This document shows positions 24,650 to 34,837 of a stretch of 64,000 nt of DNA, in pieces. The stretch spans positions 62,001-126,000 of the forward strand of contig CANTFL010001335.1 in assembly GCA_947650285.1 (NCBI GenBank), given 5' to 3'. Within the stretch, counting starts at the first letter, position 1, and each line of letters begins with the position of its first letter. The notes beneath the pieces are model-generated. The model saw nothing but the letters and a program-made list of their open reading frames with translations. It was not told the origin of the DNA and did no database searches. A program made the translations under genes and the position numbers. This DNA is from Hyaloperonospora brassicae (Eukaryota; Oomycota; Peronosporomycetes; Peronosporales; Peronosporaceae).

Positions 24650-24840
24650 TCAAATTGTACATGGTGTCCGTCTCTCCCTATCCCATGTGACATCCTGTCA
24701 CATGATATCTGTCTCTCCTCTTCACATGTGTCAACCTGTCACATGATTAGCCACTCAGGTGAGATCGGACTTACCCGTAACAGGTGTTGCACTCGAGCTG
24801 CAGAACCTTCTTGGCCTGTCAGAAAGAGTATATTCTGACA
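24650..24840. repeat. Dispersed repeat, related to 38301-38545
   Basis: This stretch shares an ordered set of blocks with 38301-38545: CACATGT/CTCTCC, CA-TCAGG-GAG-TCGGAC, TTACCC-GTAACA and a terminal ATATTCTRACA. It also contains small hairpins such as ATGTGACA-TGTCACAT. It lies just upstream of the pol relic and probably belongs to the same class of retroelement, as leader or LTR-adjacent DNA. No coding content was recognised. Confidence 0.4.
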
Positions 24841-24894
24841 TCTACCGCCAAGATTACGGTCTAGGAGTGATTAGCGATACCGCAAGGGCTTAAT

Positions 24895-26230
24895 ATTACC
24901 CCAGACACATTCACCAGCTATGCATAACATGACTCGGATCGTCGCGAGTTTGTAGGTATTTGCTTCGACTACGTCTTCGTCCATAGCCGAGAAATGGACG
25001 AAAACAGACGTGAAAGTATACAGAATGCACCTTTGGAAATCACGTCAATGTAAGCATAAGCTGTACGCTATCCTACAAATTCTTGGATGCATCGAAAAAT
25101 GTCATGATGTACGCTGCGGACCAGAAAATATTAAGGCTATATCCATCTGGCTTGTACCGGTAGATGCCAACGGGCGCAGAAATTCTTCCGGGCTTGCTGC
25201 GTACTAACACAAGGTGTAACGGGGTTACACGTCGACTGGTAGTCGACAATAGGTGTGGTTCACACAAGGGATGGGATCCCCTTTAAAGCGATATTAGAAC
25301 ACAGTATCAATTGTTGAAGATTGATGTCTGTCAACAATTGATTACGAGATCTTTGAGATGTTTATATAGGACATTAGCGAGTAGGTTGATTACGTTGTTC
25401 TAAGGTGTTCTTTTAGGTTAAAAGAAGAAATAAAATTCAGCTCCCATTATGATCCGATAGGCACGTGCCTCTTTGAGTCGTCTTGTGATCTTTTGAGGAG
25501 GTAGCAACGCCTTGTTAAGGCAGCTACTCCTTGTGCACTCTGTGCGTCGATTCTCTGAGTCGTTTGGTCCCCCTGGAACAGGACCGTAAGCTCTCTGAGC
25601 TGTTGACTCTTTGAGTCGGGTTTTTTGACCAAACCTTAGCTCTCTGAGCTGTTGACTCTTTGAGTCGGGTTCTCTGAACTAAAGTTGCTCGTTGAGCGTT
25701 GAGTCTTCCTCTGACGTAAGGAGCTGTGTAGATCCGCTACACAAGGACTCGCGCAACAACGCCGAGTTGACTGTTCATCTTTCTTGTTTCCTCGATCGAA
25801 ATGATAAATCTTTCTGGTTGTCCTGATCGCCAACGATCCTCTCGGGGCATGTAACAAAGGTGAAAACGACCGCTAGTACTGCCGATTCCAGACCAGGGTA
25901 GACCACTTCACGTAGTACGTGATGTCAGTCAGTTTTGGATGGTTGCGCGCTGAAGCTTTCGACGCGTTATCGAACGCACCAGCTGCAGACAGCTGACCGG
26001 ATTGATGTAGTGTATGGCAAGGAGCTACTTGCCATAACTATGCATTGGCGAAGATCAGTGTCTATCTATCGTAGGAAATGTCCTTCACCTTCCATACGGG
26101 CCATGCGTTTTCACCACGGTCGTCAAAAGCCCCGAGAATGAAGGGGTGCTATCGTTCTTCGCGGAGTAGAACTTCCCCGTGGAAGATACAGCAAAACCAA
26201 TTTCGGTTGTCGATGAGTGCCTTCGAGCTG
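24895..26230 (+). pseudogene. Decayed Ty3/gypsy pol relic (reverse transcriptase to RNase H)
   Basis: The relic lines up base by base with part of the intact element farther right. 24960-25210 matches the RT region around 44945-45240, including the CGTCCATAGCCGAG hairpin downstream of the FDDVF motif. 25747-25800 matches 45240-45290. 25930-26230 matches the RNase H region around 45480-45720 (GGCAAGGAGCT-CTTGCC, CGCGGAGTA-AACTTC). Stops and indels in all frames make it non-functional. The collinear match is interrupted by a 527-bp solo LTR. The relic ends about 170 bp before the start codon of the next gene. Confidence 0.85.
25215..25741. mobile_element. Solo LTR inserted in the pol relic, TSD CAAGG
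   Basis: The sequence begins TGTAACGGGG and ends CGCTACA, with the canonical TG...CA ends. It is flanked by the direct 5-bp repeat CAAGG (25210-25214 and 25742-25746). Removing it and one repeat restores collinearity with the intact pol at about 45230-45245. Its internal sequence differs from the other LTRs here. It contains a 34-bp motif repeated with a 49-bp period (25589 and 25638) and an 11-bp-arm hairpin (25307-25317 with 25331-25341). It arose by integration and then LTR-LTR recombination. Confidence 0.88.
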
Positions 26231-26401
26231 ACTGCACAACAAAACGGTGGGAGCACATACTGCATAAACACATCGCTTTCTTCCATAAAAAGTGCCGGTA
26301 TATCTCCTGAACTGAGGAATGTGCCCCTTCGACCACATGACGTGCTTCCAATCTAAAAGACACACGGATCAAACGAGTTTGTACCCACATCGTCGAGCGA
26401 C

Positions 26402-28221
26402 ATGGAAGACCACTGGAGCGACGAGACGCAGCCCCGCGACGGGTTCTTGCTCGAAGAGGTACGTCGTCGTCATGTCGCATCGAGTGAACGCACGTGTGCA
26501 TTCGTTGACGTGCGGCTGAGCCCTTCTTTCTGATTCCACGAGCTAGAAACATTGCGACGGCATACTAACCTTCTGTGAATATGGCTCTGAATATTTACCT
26601 GAGAATCTCAAGATTCCGGGCGAGCTGGAAACACCCGATCGAGAATGTGTCATTTACCGCCGCGTCAATGTAGAGACTGCGTTCGTGACGTCGCGCTTTG
26701 ACTCTCACGTACAGGACGTGTCCATTTCGTCGACAAATGAATCAGTTTACTGACCGCTAACGGGTCCGTTTGACTCATTGTGACTACAGACGGATGAGGC
26801 CGCTGCGCTGCTGCCGTCAAGTAAAGTGGTCTTCAGTACCAGTCCAGCCACACTGCAGGACCTGGATGATGGCTCTTCGACTGTGCTGGGTCTTGGCTCG
26901 ATGCAAAACGAGCCGATGGATTGCAGTCTAAATGTTAACAATCGAGATGACACTGAGATGCAAGACTTGACCAAGTCGCGGGTATTCGTGCCGTTGGGAG
27001 AAGTGCCGGACGCTGAGGAGGTTGGCTATCACCGAGTGAATCCCATGTTTGAGTCATGCGAGCACCCCGAGGTCATTTTCTGCAGCCTCTGCAAAGCTAT
27101 GGAAGCAGGAGACATTGAGTTCTCTTGCAGTCCCGATTGGACGGTACGAGGTCGTCTGTAGTCGTTGATTTGGTCAAGTTTTGACGCCGTAAAGATGCTG
27201 GACATGTCTTTAGATAGTGGCGCATGCGTTAGTTGCGGCGGAAGAAGTTTGCTTTAGCGTACAATTATGCCGCTTGGCGACGAAGTCAATCATCCGCGCG
27301 GACTTTAATTTGCGCTCGGTGCGTTTTGCGCACGTGTGTGACTGCTGAGGCTTCTGATGTTCCCCTGCTTTTCGCGCGTGCGTCATGCTACGTTTATACT
27401 GGCTTCTCGCAGGGTGATGAGCTCAAATTTCTCGGATTGGCAAACTCCATTCGCGAAGAATGCAGATCAATCGACAGGGGCATGATAGGATTGCCTGAAC
27501 TCAGGTTGGTCTTTCCTTGCTTGCAGAACTTTTATGTTGACGCTGGTGTGTCGCAGCGTTACTGGAACCGATCTGGTCTTCGTCTTACAGCAAGCGAAGG
27601 TCGATGCTAACAAGAGTGGACGTGCATTGCTCTATCGCTGACTGCATTTGGATGTTTTGGTCTGGTGGACGCGCGATTGCTTCGTTGCCGCGCAGCTTTG
27701 ACATTATTGCGGATTGGTCAGCTCCTGAGGAGCTCTTTTTTGAATCTCGTGCAGTAAACACGCACGAGCTTTCGATGCTGCTGTTCGAGATCAACTCGAA
27801 TTGCCTGCTCTTTACGCGTTACGAGTTGGCCAAGCGGCTGAACGATCTCTGCCAGTACGCTTCCATTCGCCGCGCTCTTGCTGATCTTTTCAAGGAATCG
27901 TTCGTCGCAGGTTTGCAGTCAATGCTTCACGATGACAACGAGGATGTCGTACGCTTTGCCATCTGCACTGTCCTCAATTTCGCTACTGACGTCTCGACGA
28001 TGAACGAGTAGGTGCACAGTCATGATAGGCTGTGGTGCCGCAATGCGTACATTCTGCCATGGGCTCATATCTCTGACTCACATGCTGTTTTCTTTCCTGC
28101 GTGTCTTCGTAGCTTGATGCTACTTCGGCTGCCTGAAACGCTCTGTATCATCTTGACGCTATCGCAGAACAAGTCGACGAAAAAGCTTGCCAGTGCTCTC
28201 TACGAGATCGTCAGCGTCTGA
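26402..28221 (+). CDS. Seven-exon gene of unknown function, alpha-helical C-terminus
   Basis: Exons 26402-26458, 26547-26708, 26790-27144, 27218-27318, 27413-27504, 27591-28007 and 28113-28221 all have GT-AG borders and matching phases, giving 430 residues. This chained reading frame is strong evidence for a real gene even though I do not recognise the family. The N-terminal half is acidic and Ser-rich, with a CEHPEVIFCSLC cysteine/histidine cluster near its end. The C-terminal half is helical. Segments such as LQSMLHDDNEDVVRFAICTVLNF look like an armadillo or HEAT repeat, and it ends in a further helical repeat. A scaffold or adaptor role is only a guess. Start: first ATG of exon 1, about 170 bp after the pol relic. 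Confidence 0.7.
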
Positions 28222-28437
28222 TCGTATTAACAAGAAAGTGCTATCGCAAAGCTGTGATGAGGTAGCTTTTGCTATCAGCTTGTTCGCAAGCTTCAAGGCT
28301 CGACAGCTACATTTCAATGCCACAGGATGATGCTCAGAGTAGAGTGAGCGCCGCTTCATTTGTAATTTGCGTTTGTGACTATATCGATGCTGCGCTTTCG
28401 TTATCCAGGTTCCCGCAATCAACGACACTTTCGTACA

Positions 28438-29907
28438 TCATTGGGGGAACATTTTGACAAAACCTTTGCCGACGCAGTGCAACACGTCAGGCGCCGTCAT
28501 AGCGCGTTGGTGCTCACCAAAGGCAATACACGAGCTGCATCATCAACAATCACGACAGCAAAAAGCACCACTCAATCGGGTGCGCGCGAGCAACACATGA
28601 CAACATGACGAACCTGGCCCGTGTCACGAGAGAGCCTCCATAGACCGCAAGCAGCAGTGGATTGCCTCCGAAATCGGCTCTGGAACGCAGTCGCAAGCAA
28701 CAGTGCATCAGATGCGCAAACGTCGTAGAGAACACAATGATACAATGTGAGGCGACAAAGCGACGTACAGCTTGGCGTGCTTCACCCAGGCCGCAAATGT
28801 CGCAATGGATCCAGCGAGTATCTACACAATAAGTAGCACATGAAGATCAGCGACCAAAGACGCCTTAAGATCGTCACAAATGAATCCGTTCGTACATCTC
28901 CTTGGCCACCACACCGACGCGGGCATCCGCACTCCTTGTTTTCCACCGCTATCAGCCAGTCCACAATGTATGAGATGGCGAGACCAAAGCATGTCTGTAT
29001 ACACAAAGTGAACGTCCGTACTGATCGTTCCATCTGAGATAACATCCACGCTTCCTTTCCGAATGACCACCGGGTACCCCAAGCTGAAACAGAAGACATT
29101 CAGCAATCACATCACTACACACAAGCGAACGCGGCTCCGTCCTGCAGATACTCACACTTCACTGAGTCGAGCTGGCGGGATTGTCGCAGCCTTAGCGACA
29201 TCCACGTCCGTCACGAGTCGAGTCGTTGCGCACAAACGCGCATACTCCATCTACGACGCATCGCCAGTTTCACCATTACATAGATTACATACACCGCTCA
29301 GATTTTTCACAGCACTTACTGCGTTCGGTGTGAGGATCGCTTTCGTGTAGCCCTTCACTGTATCTGGTCTTAGACTAACTAAGTAGAGAGCGTCGCCGTC
29401 TAGAATCAGTGGCAAATCGGCGTCTCTGGCCTGTCCAATAACTTGTCGAACAATTTCTTGCACACTAGCGTCTCGTCCAAGTCCGGGTCCGATCACCAAG
29501 ACGTCAAGTCGCGGCAGCACCTGTGCAATCTTCTCCACTGCTTCAGATAGAATGCCAAAGCGCTTCGGCTTCTCAACGCCAGCCAACGAAGCTTCCGACC
29601 GCAGCAGCGGATGCACGATAAGCTCTGGACTGTAGCATTTGATCGGGACTGCGGCCTCCTCGACGCAAAAGATATGGCACAGATCTGCGCCTGTCTTGAG
29701 ACTCGAAGTGCCGGCGTAGAACGGAGCGCCGGTGTATTCAAACGAGCCGCCGATCACGCCCACACGACCTGGACAGCTGGCAGCATCAGTACAGCATAAA
29801 CGACGAGCAGCTGATCCGCACGTCAGTATCGCACCTTGCTCGCCTTTGTGCCAATGTCCGGCGTGCTGCGGGACCAAGCGGTGCACTAGAGATCGCAGCA
29901 TTGACAT
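28438..29907 (-). CDS. NAXD: ATP-dependent (S)-NAD(P)H-hydrate dehydratase
   Basis: Eight exons on the minus strand: 29835-29907, 29320-29768, 29156-29250, 29022-29083, 28896-28948, 28769-28821, 28614-28679 and 28438-28534. All phases agree and the product is 315 residues, normal for the family. It repairs the damaged cofactor NAD(P)HX using a nucleotide triphosphate. Seen in order: HKGEQG/RVGVIGGS with EYTGAP, AGTSSLKTGAD, YSPELIVHP, VIGPGLGRD, ILDGDAL, LTPN, VIRKGSVDVISDG, the CGGQGD nucleotide-binding motif joined to ILAGS, YGGSLVTRA, and a short C-terminal helix. The first intron (66 nt) is in frame and stop-free, so an unspliced form would carry 22 extra residues inside the conserved start of the domain. 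It lies head-to-head with the FadE-type gene and converges on the seven-exon gene. Confidence 0.92.
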
Positions 29908-29992
29908 GTCGATTGAAGATAGAAAAAAGTTGCCCACTTCTCGACATGGATACCTTGCGTCACGAAATGGACGCTTACTTCACAAAATGGAC

Positions 29993-30115
29993 ATGTCACG
30001 CATGATCTTGACGTCTCTTTTCACGAAAGTGACATGTCACGAATGACTTTGACGTCTCTTTTTACGAAAGTGACATGTTACGAATGACTTTGACGTCTCT
30101 TTTTACAAGAGTGAC
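29993..30115. repeat. 41-bp tandem repeat with TGACGTC cores between divergent genes
   Basis: Three units start at 29993, 30034 and 30075 with an exact 41-bp period. Each contains TGACGTC (30009, 30050, 30091), the core bound by CRE/ATF-type bZIP proteins. The first two unit junctions also form TGACATGTCA or TGACATGTTA. The array lies between the start codons of the NAD(P)HX dehydratase (minus, 29907) and the FadE-type gene (plus, 30365), 458 bp apart. A regulatory role in one or both promoters is inferred. Confidence 0.8.
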
Positions 30116-30364
30116 AGTTTGTGACATTTCGTAAAGTGAGGTATTCTGTCATCTGATAAGATCCAGCTAGCAATCGACGCGACGAAGAAACCGGTTTCGT
30201 ATAAGACCCGTATTATCACGTCAGCTTTTCCGGCGGTCCGACGTGAGACGCAATCAGCCAATGGCGTTCGACGACCAACACTCTCGTACTTCAACCGACG
30301 CATTCGTCGGCACTTTCGAATCGGCGCGACAGACGACAGACCGACTGTTTGGCCTTTTGTGACG

Positions 30365-32665
30365 ATGGTACTGACCCCAGCTCTGCTCAAGAGCTCGACG
30401 CGGCTCGGCGGGCTGCGGCTCGCGACGGCGCGCTCCACGCTGCCGGCCGCGAAGGCGCTGCACCAGACGCAGACCCGTCCGTTCGTGGCCAAGCAGCTGT
30501 ACAAAGTGGCCAAGCGCGTGATGCCGCGCATGTCGGACACGGAGAAGGCGGCGCTTGAGAGCGGCACGGTGGGCTTTGACCGCGACATCTTTTCGGGCTC
30601 GCCGTCGCTTGCTACGCTGGACAAGTACTCGGCCGAGCTGACTGCAGAGGAGCAGGCGTTTATGGACACGGAAGTGCAGCAGCTGTGCGAGATGATTGAC
30701 GACTACGACGTGACGCGCCAGCAGGACATGCCGCTGAAAGTGTGGCAGTTTATCAAGGAGAAGGGCTTCCTGGGCATGATTATTCCCAAGGAGTATGGCG
30801 GCAAGCAGTTTAGCGCGCACGGCCACTCGGTCGTGATCACCAAGCTTGCCACCCGCAGCGCGACTGCTGCCGTCACTGTGTGCGTGCCCAACTCTTTGGG
30901 TCCTGCCGAGCTGCTGCTTCGCTATGGAACAGACGAGCAGAAGGACTATTTTCTGCCTGGATTAGCCAGCGGTGAACACTTGCCGTGCTTTGGCCTGACG
31001 GGACCGTCGTCGGGATCCGATGCCGCTAACATGCGCGACACGGGCACTGTGTGCGAGCAAGATGGTGTCTTGGGCATTCGTGCGACATTTAGTAAGCGCT
31101 ACATTACTCTTGCCCCTGTGGCGACATGTGTCGGTCTGGCGGTGGATGTGAAGGACCCTCAGGGACTACTGAAGGGCACGGGATACCCGGGCATTACCGT
31201 GGCGCTTCTCGAGCGCAATCACTCTGGTCTCCAGATGGGCAAACGTCACGACACCATTTCGATCCCGTTCATGAATGGGCCCGTGACTGGTGAGGATGTG
31301 TTTATCCCGATGTCAAAGGTGATTGGCGGACAAACGCGTGTAGGCTATGGATGGAACATGCTTATGGATTGCCTTGCTGAAGGCCGTTCGATCAGTCTAC
31401 CCGCGTCGGCAGTTGCTGGAGCCAAATTGTCGGTCAACGCAGTTGGCGCCTACGCACGGATCCGCAAGCAGTTCAAGGTACCGATTGCCAGTCTGGAAGG
31501 CATTCAGGAACAACTTGCTACCATGGGCAGCAACGCTTTCATCATGACAAGTGGCCAGCACATGGTGAATGCGATGATCAATCAGCATGAACAGCCTGCC
31601 GTCATCAGTGGCGTATGCAAGCAACAGATTACAGACCGTGGTCGTGATACGGTCATTCGTGCAATGGACGTTCTAGGCGGCGCTGGTATCTGTAAGGGTC
31701 CGAACAACTTTCTCGCAAACATTTACACTTCGCTGCCTGTGGTGATCACGGTCGAGGGCGCGAACATTCTGACGCGTTCACTGATCATCTTCGGCCAAGG
31801 TCTGACGCGAGCTCATCCTCATCTGTACGATCTTATCAAGACTATCCAGCACGGCGATGATTTGGCAGGGTTCAAGAAGGAGCTGGTGAAGCTGGTACAG
31901 CACGGAGTGACGAACTCGGCTGGCTCGTTGAAAACGGCCGTCACACGTTCGCGCTTCAAGAGACCGGGTCATTTGCTCGCACACTACGAATCTCAGATGG
32001 ACAAGCTGGCAAAGAACTTTGCTACGTGCGCGGACTTGTCGTTGGTACTTGGCGGTAAGCTGAAGTTTACCGAAATGATTTCTGGTCGCTTTGCGGATGT
32101 GTTTTCGAGTCTATACCTGGGATACTCGACGATGTGGTTCTACAAAAACAACCGCGACATCGAGGGCATCGACGTGATCTTTGACTACGCTATGACCCAG
32201 CTGTGCTACGAAGCGCAGCAGGGCATCGTCGGAATAAGTAAGAACTTCCCTGTTCCAGGCATCGGCCCGATCATGCGCAGACTTTCGTTCCCGTTTGGTT
32301 TGCCATACGACTCCCCGAGCGACAAACAGATGCGCCAGGTCTCCGAGCTGATCTCGACTGACTCAGCTGTGCGTAGTCTGTTGAGTGACAACGTGTTTGT
32401 GTCGAAGGACCCTGCGGACCGCGTGGCGCTTTTGAACGCGACGCTACCGAAGGCTGTGAAAGCAGACCGTACGCTCACTGCGTTGCGCAAACAGAAGCGC
32501 AATGCGACGATTGATGAGCAAAAGTCCATCGACGAAGTCGAGGCCGCGCGTGAGATCATCATTCAGGTGGACGACTTTGATCGTCTTGGTGCGGAGGTTG
32601 GCAAGCCGAAAGACTACATTCGCCCGGGCATGGTCGGCAATGTCTTCGACAAGAAGAAGAACTGA
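30365..32665 (+). CDS. FadE-type acyl-CoA dehydrogenase, probably mitochondrial
   Basis: One exon, 766 residues. It catalyses the first step of fatty acid beta-oxidation, forming trans-2-enoyl-CoA with FAD. The family is the large bacterial FadE type rather than the roughly 400-residue animal enzymes. Matching stretches include FDRDIFSG, LTAEEQAFMD, MIIPKEYGGKQFSAHGHS, VPNSLGPAELL-YGTDEQKDYFLP, KRYITLAP, GYPGI, VTVEGANILTRS-IIFGQG, and a long C-terminal helical region ending near VDDFD. The first 40 or so residues are rich in Arg, Ser, Ala and Leu without acids, like a mitochondrial targeting peptide that bacterial FadE lacks. An in-frame GTG lies six bases upstream; the ATG at 30365 is the proper start. 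No break or missing motif was seen. Confidence 0.93.
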   Translation: MVLTPALLKSSTRLGGLRLATARSTLPAAKALHQTQTRPFVAKQLYKVAKRVMPRMSDTEKAALESGTVGFDRDIFSGSPSLATLDKYSAELTAEEQAFMDTEVQQLCEMIDDYDVTRQQDMPLKVWQFIKEKGFLGMIIPKEYGGKQFSAHGHSVVITKLATRSATAAVTVCVPNSLGPAELLLRYGTDEQKDYFLPGLASGEHLPCFGLTGPSSGSDAANMRDTGTVCEQDGVLGIRATFSKRYITLAPVATCVGLAVDVKDPQGLLKGTGYPGITVALLERNHSGLQMGKRHDTISIPFMNGPVTGEDVFIPMSKVIGGQTRVGYGWNMLMDCLAEGRSISLPASAVAGAKLSVNAVGAYARIRKQFKVPIASLEGIQEQLATMGSNAFIMTSGQHMVNAMINQHEQPAVISGVCKQQITDRGRDTVIRAMDVLGGAGICKGPNNFLANIYTSLPVVITVEGANILTRSLIIFGQGLTRAHPHLYDLIKTIQHGDDLAGFKKELVKLVQHGVTNSAGSLKTAVTRSRFKRPGHLLAHYESQMDKLAKNFATCADLSLVLGGKLKFTEMISGRFADVFSSLYLGYSTMWFYKNNRDIEGIDVIFDYAMTQLCYEAQQGIVGISKNFPVPGIGPIMRRLSFPFGLPYDSPSDKQMRQVSELISTDSAVRSLLSDNVFVSKDPADRVALLNATLPKAVKADRTLTALRKQKRNATIDEQKSIDEVEAAREIIIQVDDFDRLGAEVGKPKDYIRPGMVGNVFDKKKN

Positions 32666-32991
32666 ACGAAGCAGACTGAATAGATCACATCCCGTTGTCA
32701 CGATTGGACTCTGCGTGCAGTGGGAAGCGAAGAGGAGGTAAACGAGAAGAGCGCAGATCATTGAGTGAGGCACTGGTCAGGGCAACTAGCACACGAGTAA
32801 GTCGTTGTCAAAGTGTGTATCCCCCTGACAACGCAAAGCTGTATTCCCTTTTCAACAAGCTTTGGTTGCATCGCTGTCGCTTTTCTTTGAGTTCGCTGGT
32901 TGCTCTAGGAATATAGGGGGAAGCCATCGAGCCGTTCACCAAAACACATCGGCACTCGCGTTTGTTGTTCCTTCTGAGGTAACAAGACATC

Positions 32992-33811
32992 TCAGTTCTC
33001 GCCCACAAAGGTCTGCCATCCACGAAAACGATTTGCTCAGAACACCGTCGACACCTCACACATACCACCAGCACAGCTTGCAAATGCATGAGCATGCGCA
33101 CCTCAGTGTGTTGCCGAGCGCAGTGCACAAAAGCGTCGGCCACTTCCTTGCAGTTCAAGACATTGCTCTTCTCGTCTCGGTAGCACTCCAAGCACGCGTC
33201 GCGCTCAGACGAACACTGCACGTCTCGCAATGGTGCGCGGTACTTTTTCTTGCGAATCGCCACCACGAGCTGCTCCACGCGTTGGTGCTCGCGCTCTTCC
33301 TGCTCTTTCGCAAGCTGGGCCTGCTTCGCGGGACTCAGCGCAGTCGCAGCCTTCTGCTGCTTCTCGGGATCGGCCGCCATCTTCTTGCGGTAGTCCTCAG
33401 CGCCCTGTGGATATATATCTCATGAGTACGTCACTCTGTGCATACACACAGCCCCATTGGCTTCTCAACGACAGACAGGGCGGACACGTTTGCCGCACCT
33501 TGGCGTAGGCCGACTGCAGCTGGTTCTTCACAAACTCCTGCTGTCTATCATACAATCGTAGCGTGAAAAATCAGTACTGCAGATATACAGCATAGGACAG
33601 GGCGTGCAAAGTCGCATGCGGTCCCGTACTGCGGAGTGAGCCCGCTGACTGCCTGCTTGGCCTTGTTTGCCGCCCCGTGGGTGCCATTGATCTGGTCAAT
33701 GAGCGCCGGCGTAAGACGAATAGAGGTCCGCGTCTCCGCTTCGTAGTCGTCCTCAGGGCGCAGCTCTGCTGCCGTCTCTGGCGTCACCACGCGCGACTGC
33801 TTGGCGCCCAT
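32992..33811 (-). CDS. MIC19/CHCHD3-like MICOS subunit, twin CX9C
   Basis: Minus strand, exons 33630-33811, 33499-33544, 33102-33404 and 32992-33012, giving 183 residues. It begins MGAKQSR, a likely N-myristoylation signal as in animal MIC19. A polar, helical middle (KQAQLAKEQEEREHQRVEQL) is followed by a CHCH domain in which cysteines at relative positions 1, 11, 22 and 32 form two CX9C motifs, the fold imported by the Mia40 pathway. MIC19 proteins help hold cristae junctions. The last exon is the least certain part: the donor after HTE and the acceptor at 33013 give the tail TFVGEN. If that intron is absent, the frame stays open to 32808 with an unlikely 65-residue extension. Confidence 0.75.
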
Positions 33812-34837
33812 GTTGCTCGTGTGCGTATCCTGTATTTTGCGAGGTAAGGTCAACGCGTTTGACGCAGGAGCCGAGTACCGGTCGCGACTCGGTAGGCGTG
33901 CGATAGAACCGGTATGAAAAAGGACAGGTTTCAGACACGACAGGCAGTTTGTCCAACTTGACGTGACCTCGTCGTTGTCAATGGAGCAGAACGAGGCCCG
34001 TGAGCTTCGCATTAAATGTCACTTCACGTTGAAATATCTCAGCGCTCTGTAGCTCTCGACGAATTGACTTAGCAGCACAAGACGTTCGATGTCATGGTCA
34101 ATTTCAACTGCAGTCAACCTCCTTCCAGCACTGGCTGAACGATTGGGACACCACGCTCGAGGTCGCTCGAACGAACCGATACCGTGTGCGTATCTCTTTA
34201 GCTGCACTGTGCAGCAATCGCACGTCGCTTCGCGACAAAGTCGGGGCGTGCGCGTGCACATAAAACTCAGAAACAAAAGGCGTCACGTCATCCAGCGCGA
34301 CGTGTAATGCGGTGCTCGGCAGCAACATCGATACATGCATTCGTGTGGCAGCACTAGTCGTTACGTCAGGTCACTTTCGACGATCTCAGCACAGACACGA
34401 GAGAACGCATGCGATGGCAACGAGGACGAAAGCTTGCAGCACTCGTTTCAGCGGGAGCGAGCGAGTGCAAGTGGGACACGAGTGAGCGTGTCGCTGCTCG
34501 TCGCTGCACCGTATCCATTCGTTTGACCTCGACGACCAGTCCGGCGTAGCGGATGCAAAACTTGATGGCGCCAAGTCTTTCGTAACTGCCACTTGTAGGT
34601 CAAAAGCATACAAACCGATCCCTCCAATACTTAATCGCTGCCACTCGTCTCGTTCGTAGCCCTTCGATTGCGTCAGTATCAGGTGAGCAGGTCCACGACC
34701 CTCTGTACCTCCTCCCTCGGTCACCTCTTTCGAGGCCAAAGAGGTCACTTACTCGCTCGCTCGCTCCCTCCAGTCAGTCAGTCAGTCACTCTGTCAGTCA
34801 GCCCATCAACGCCGCCACCTGCTCCACACTCGCTGCC
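33812..34837. other. Head-to-head intergenic region
   Basis: About 1 kb between the divergent starts of the MIC19-like gene and the cyclopropane synthase gene, so it should hold both promoters. Near its right end there are short tetranucleotide runs (CTCG, then CAGT at about 34750-34802), probably in the synthase leader. No further gene was seen. Confidence 0.5.

Noticed and set aside
32808..33102. A 65-residue C-terminal extension of the MIC19-like protein
   Set aside because: Composition is unlike the family. A GT-AG intron ending at 33013 gives a short tail of normal length. Transcript data could reverse this.
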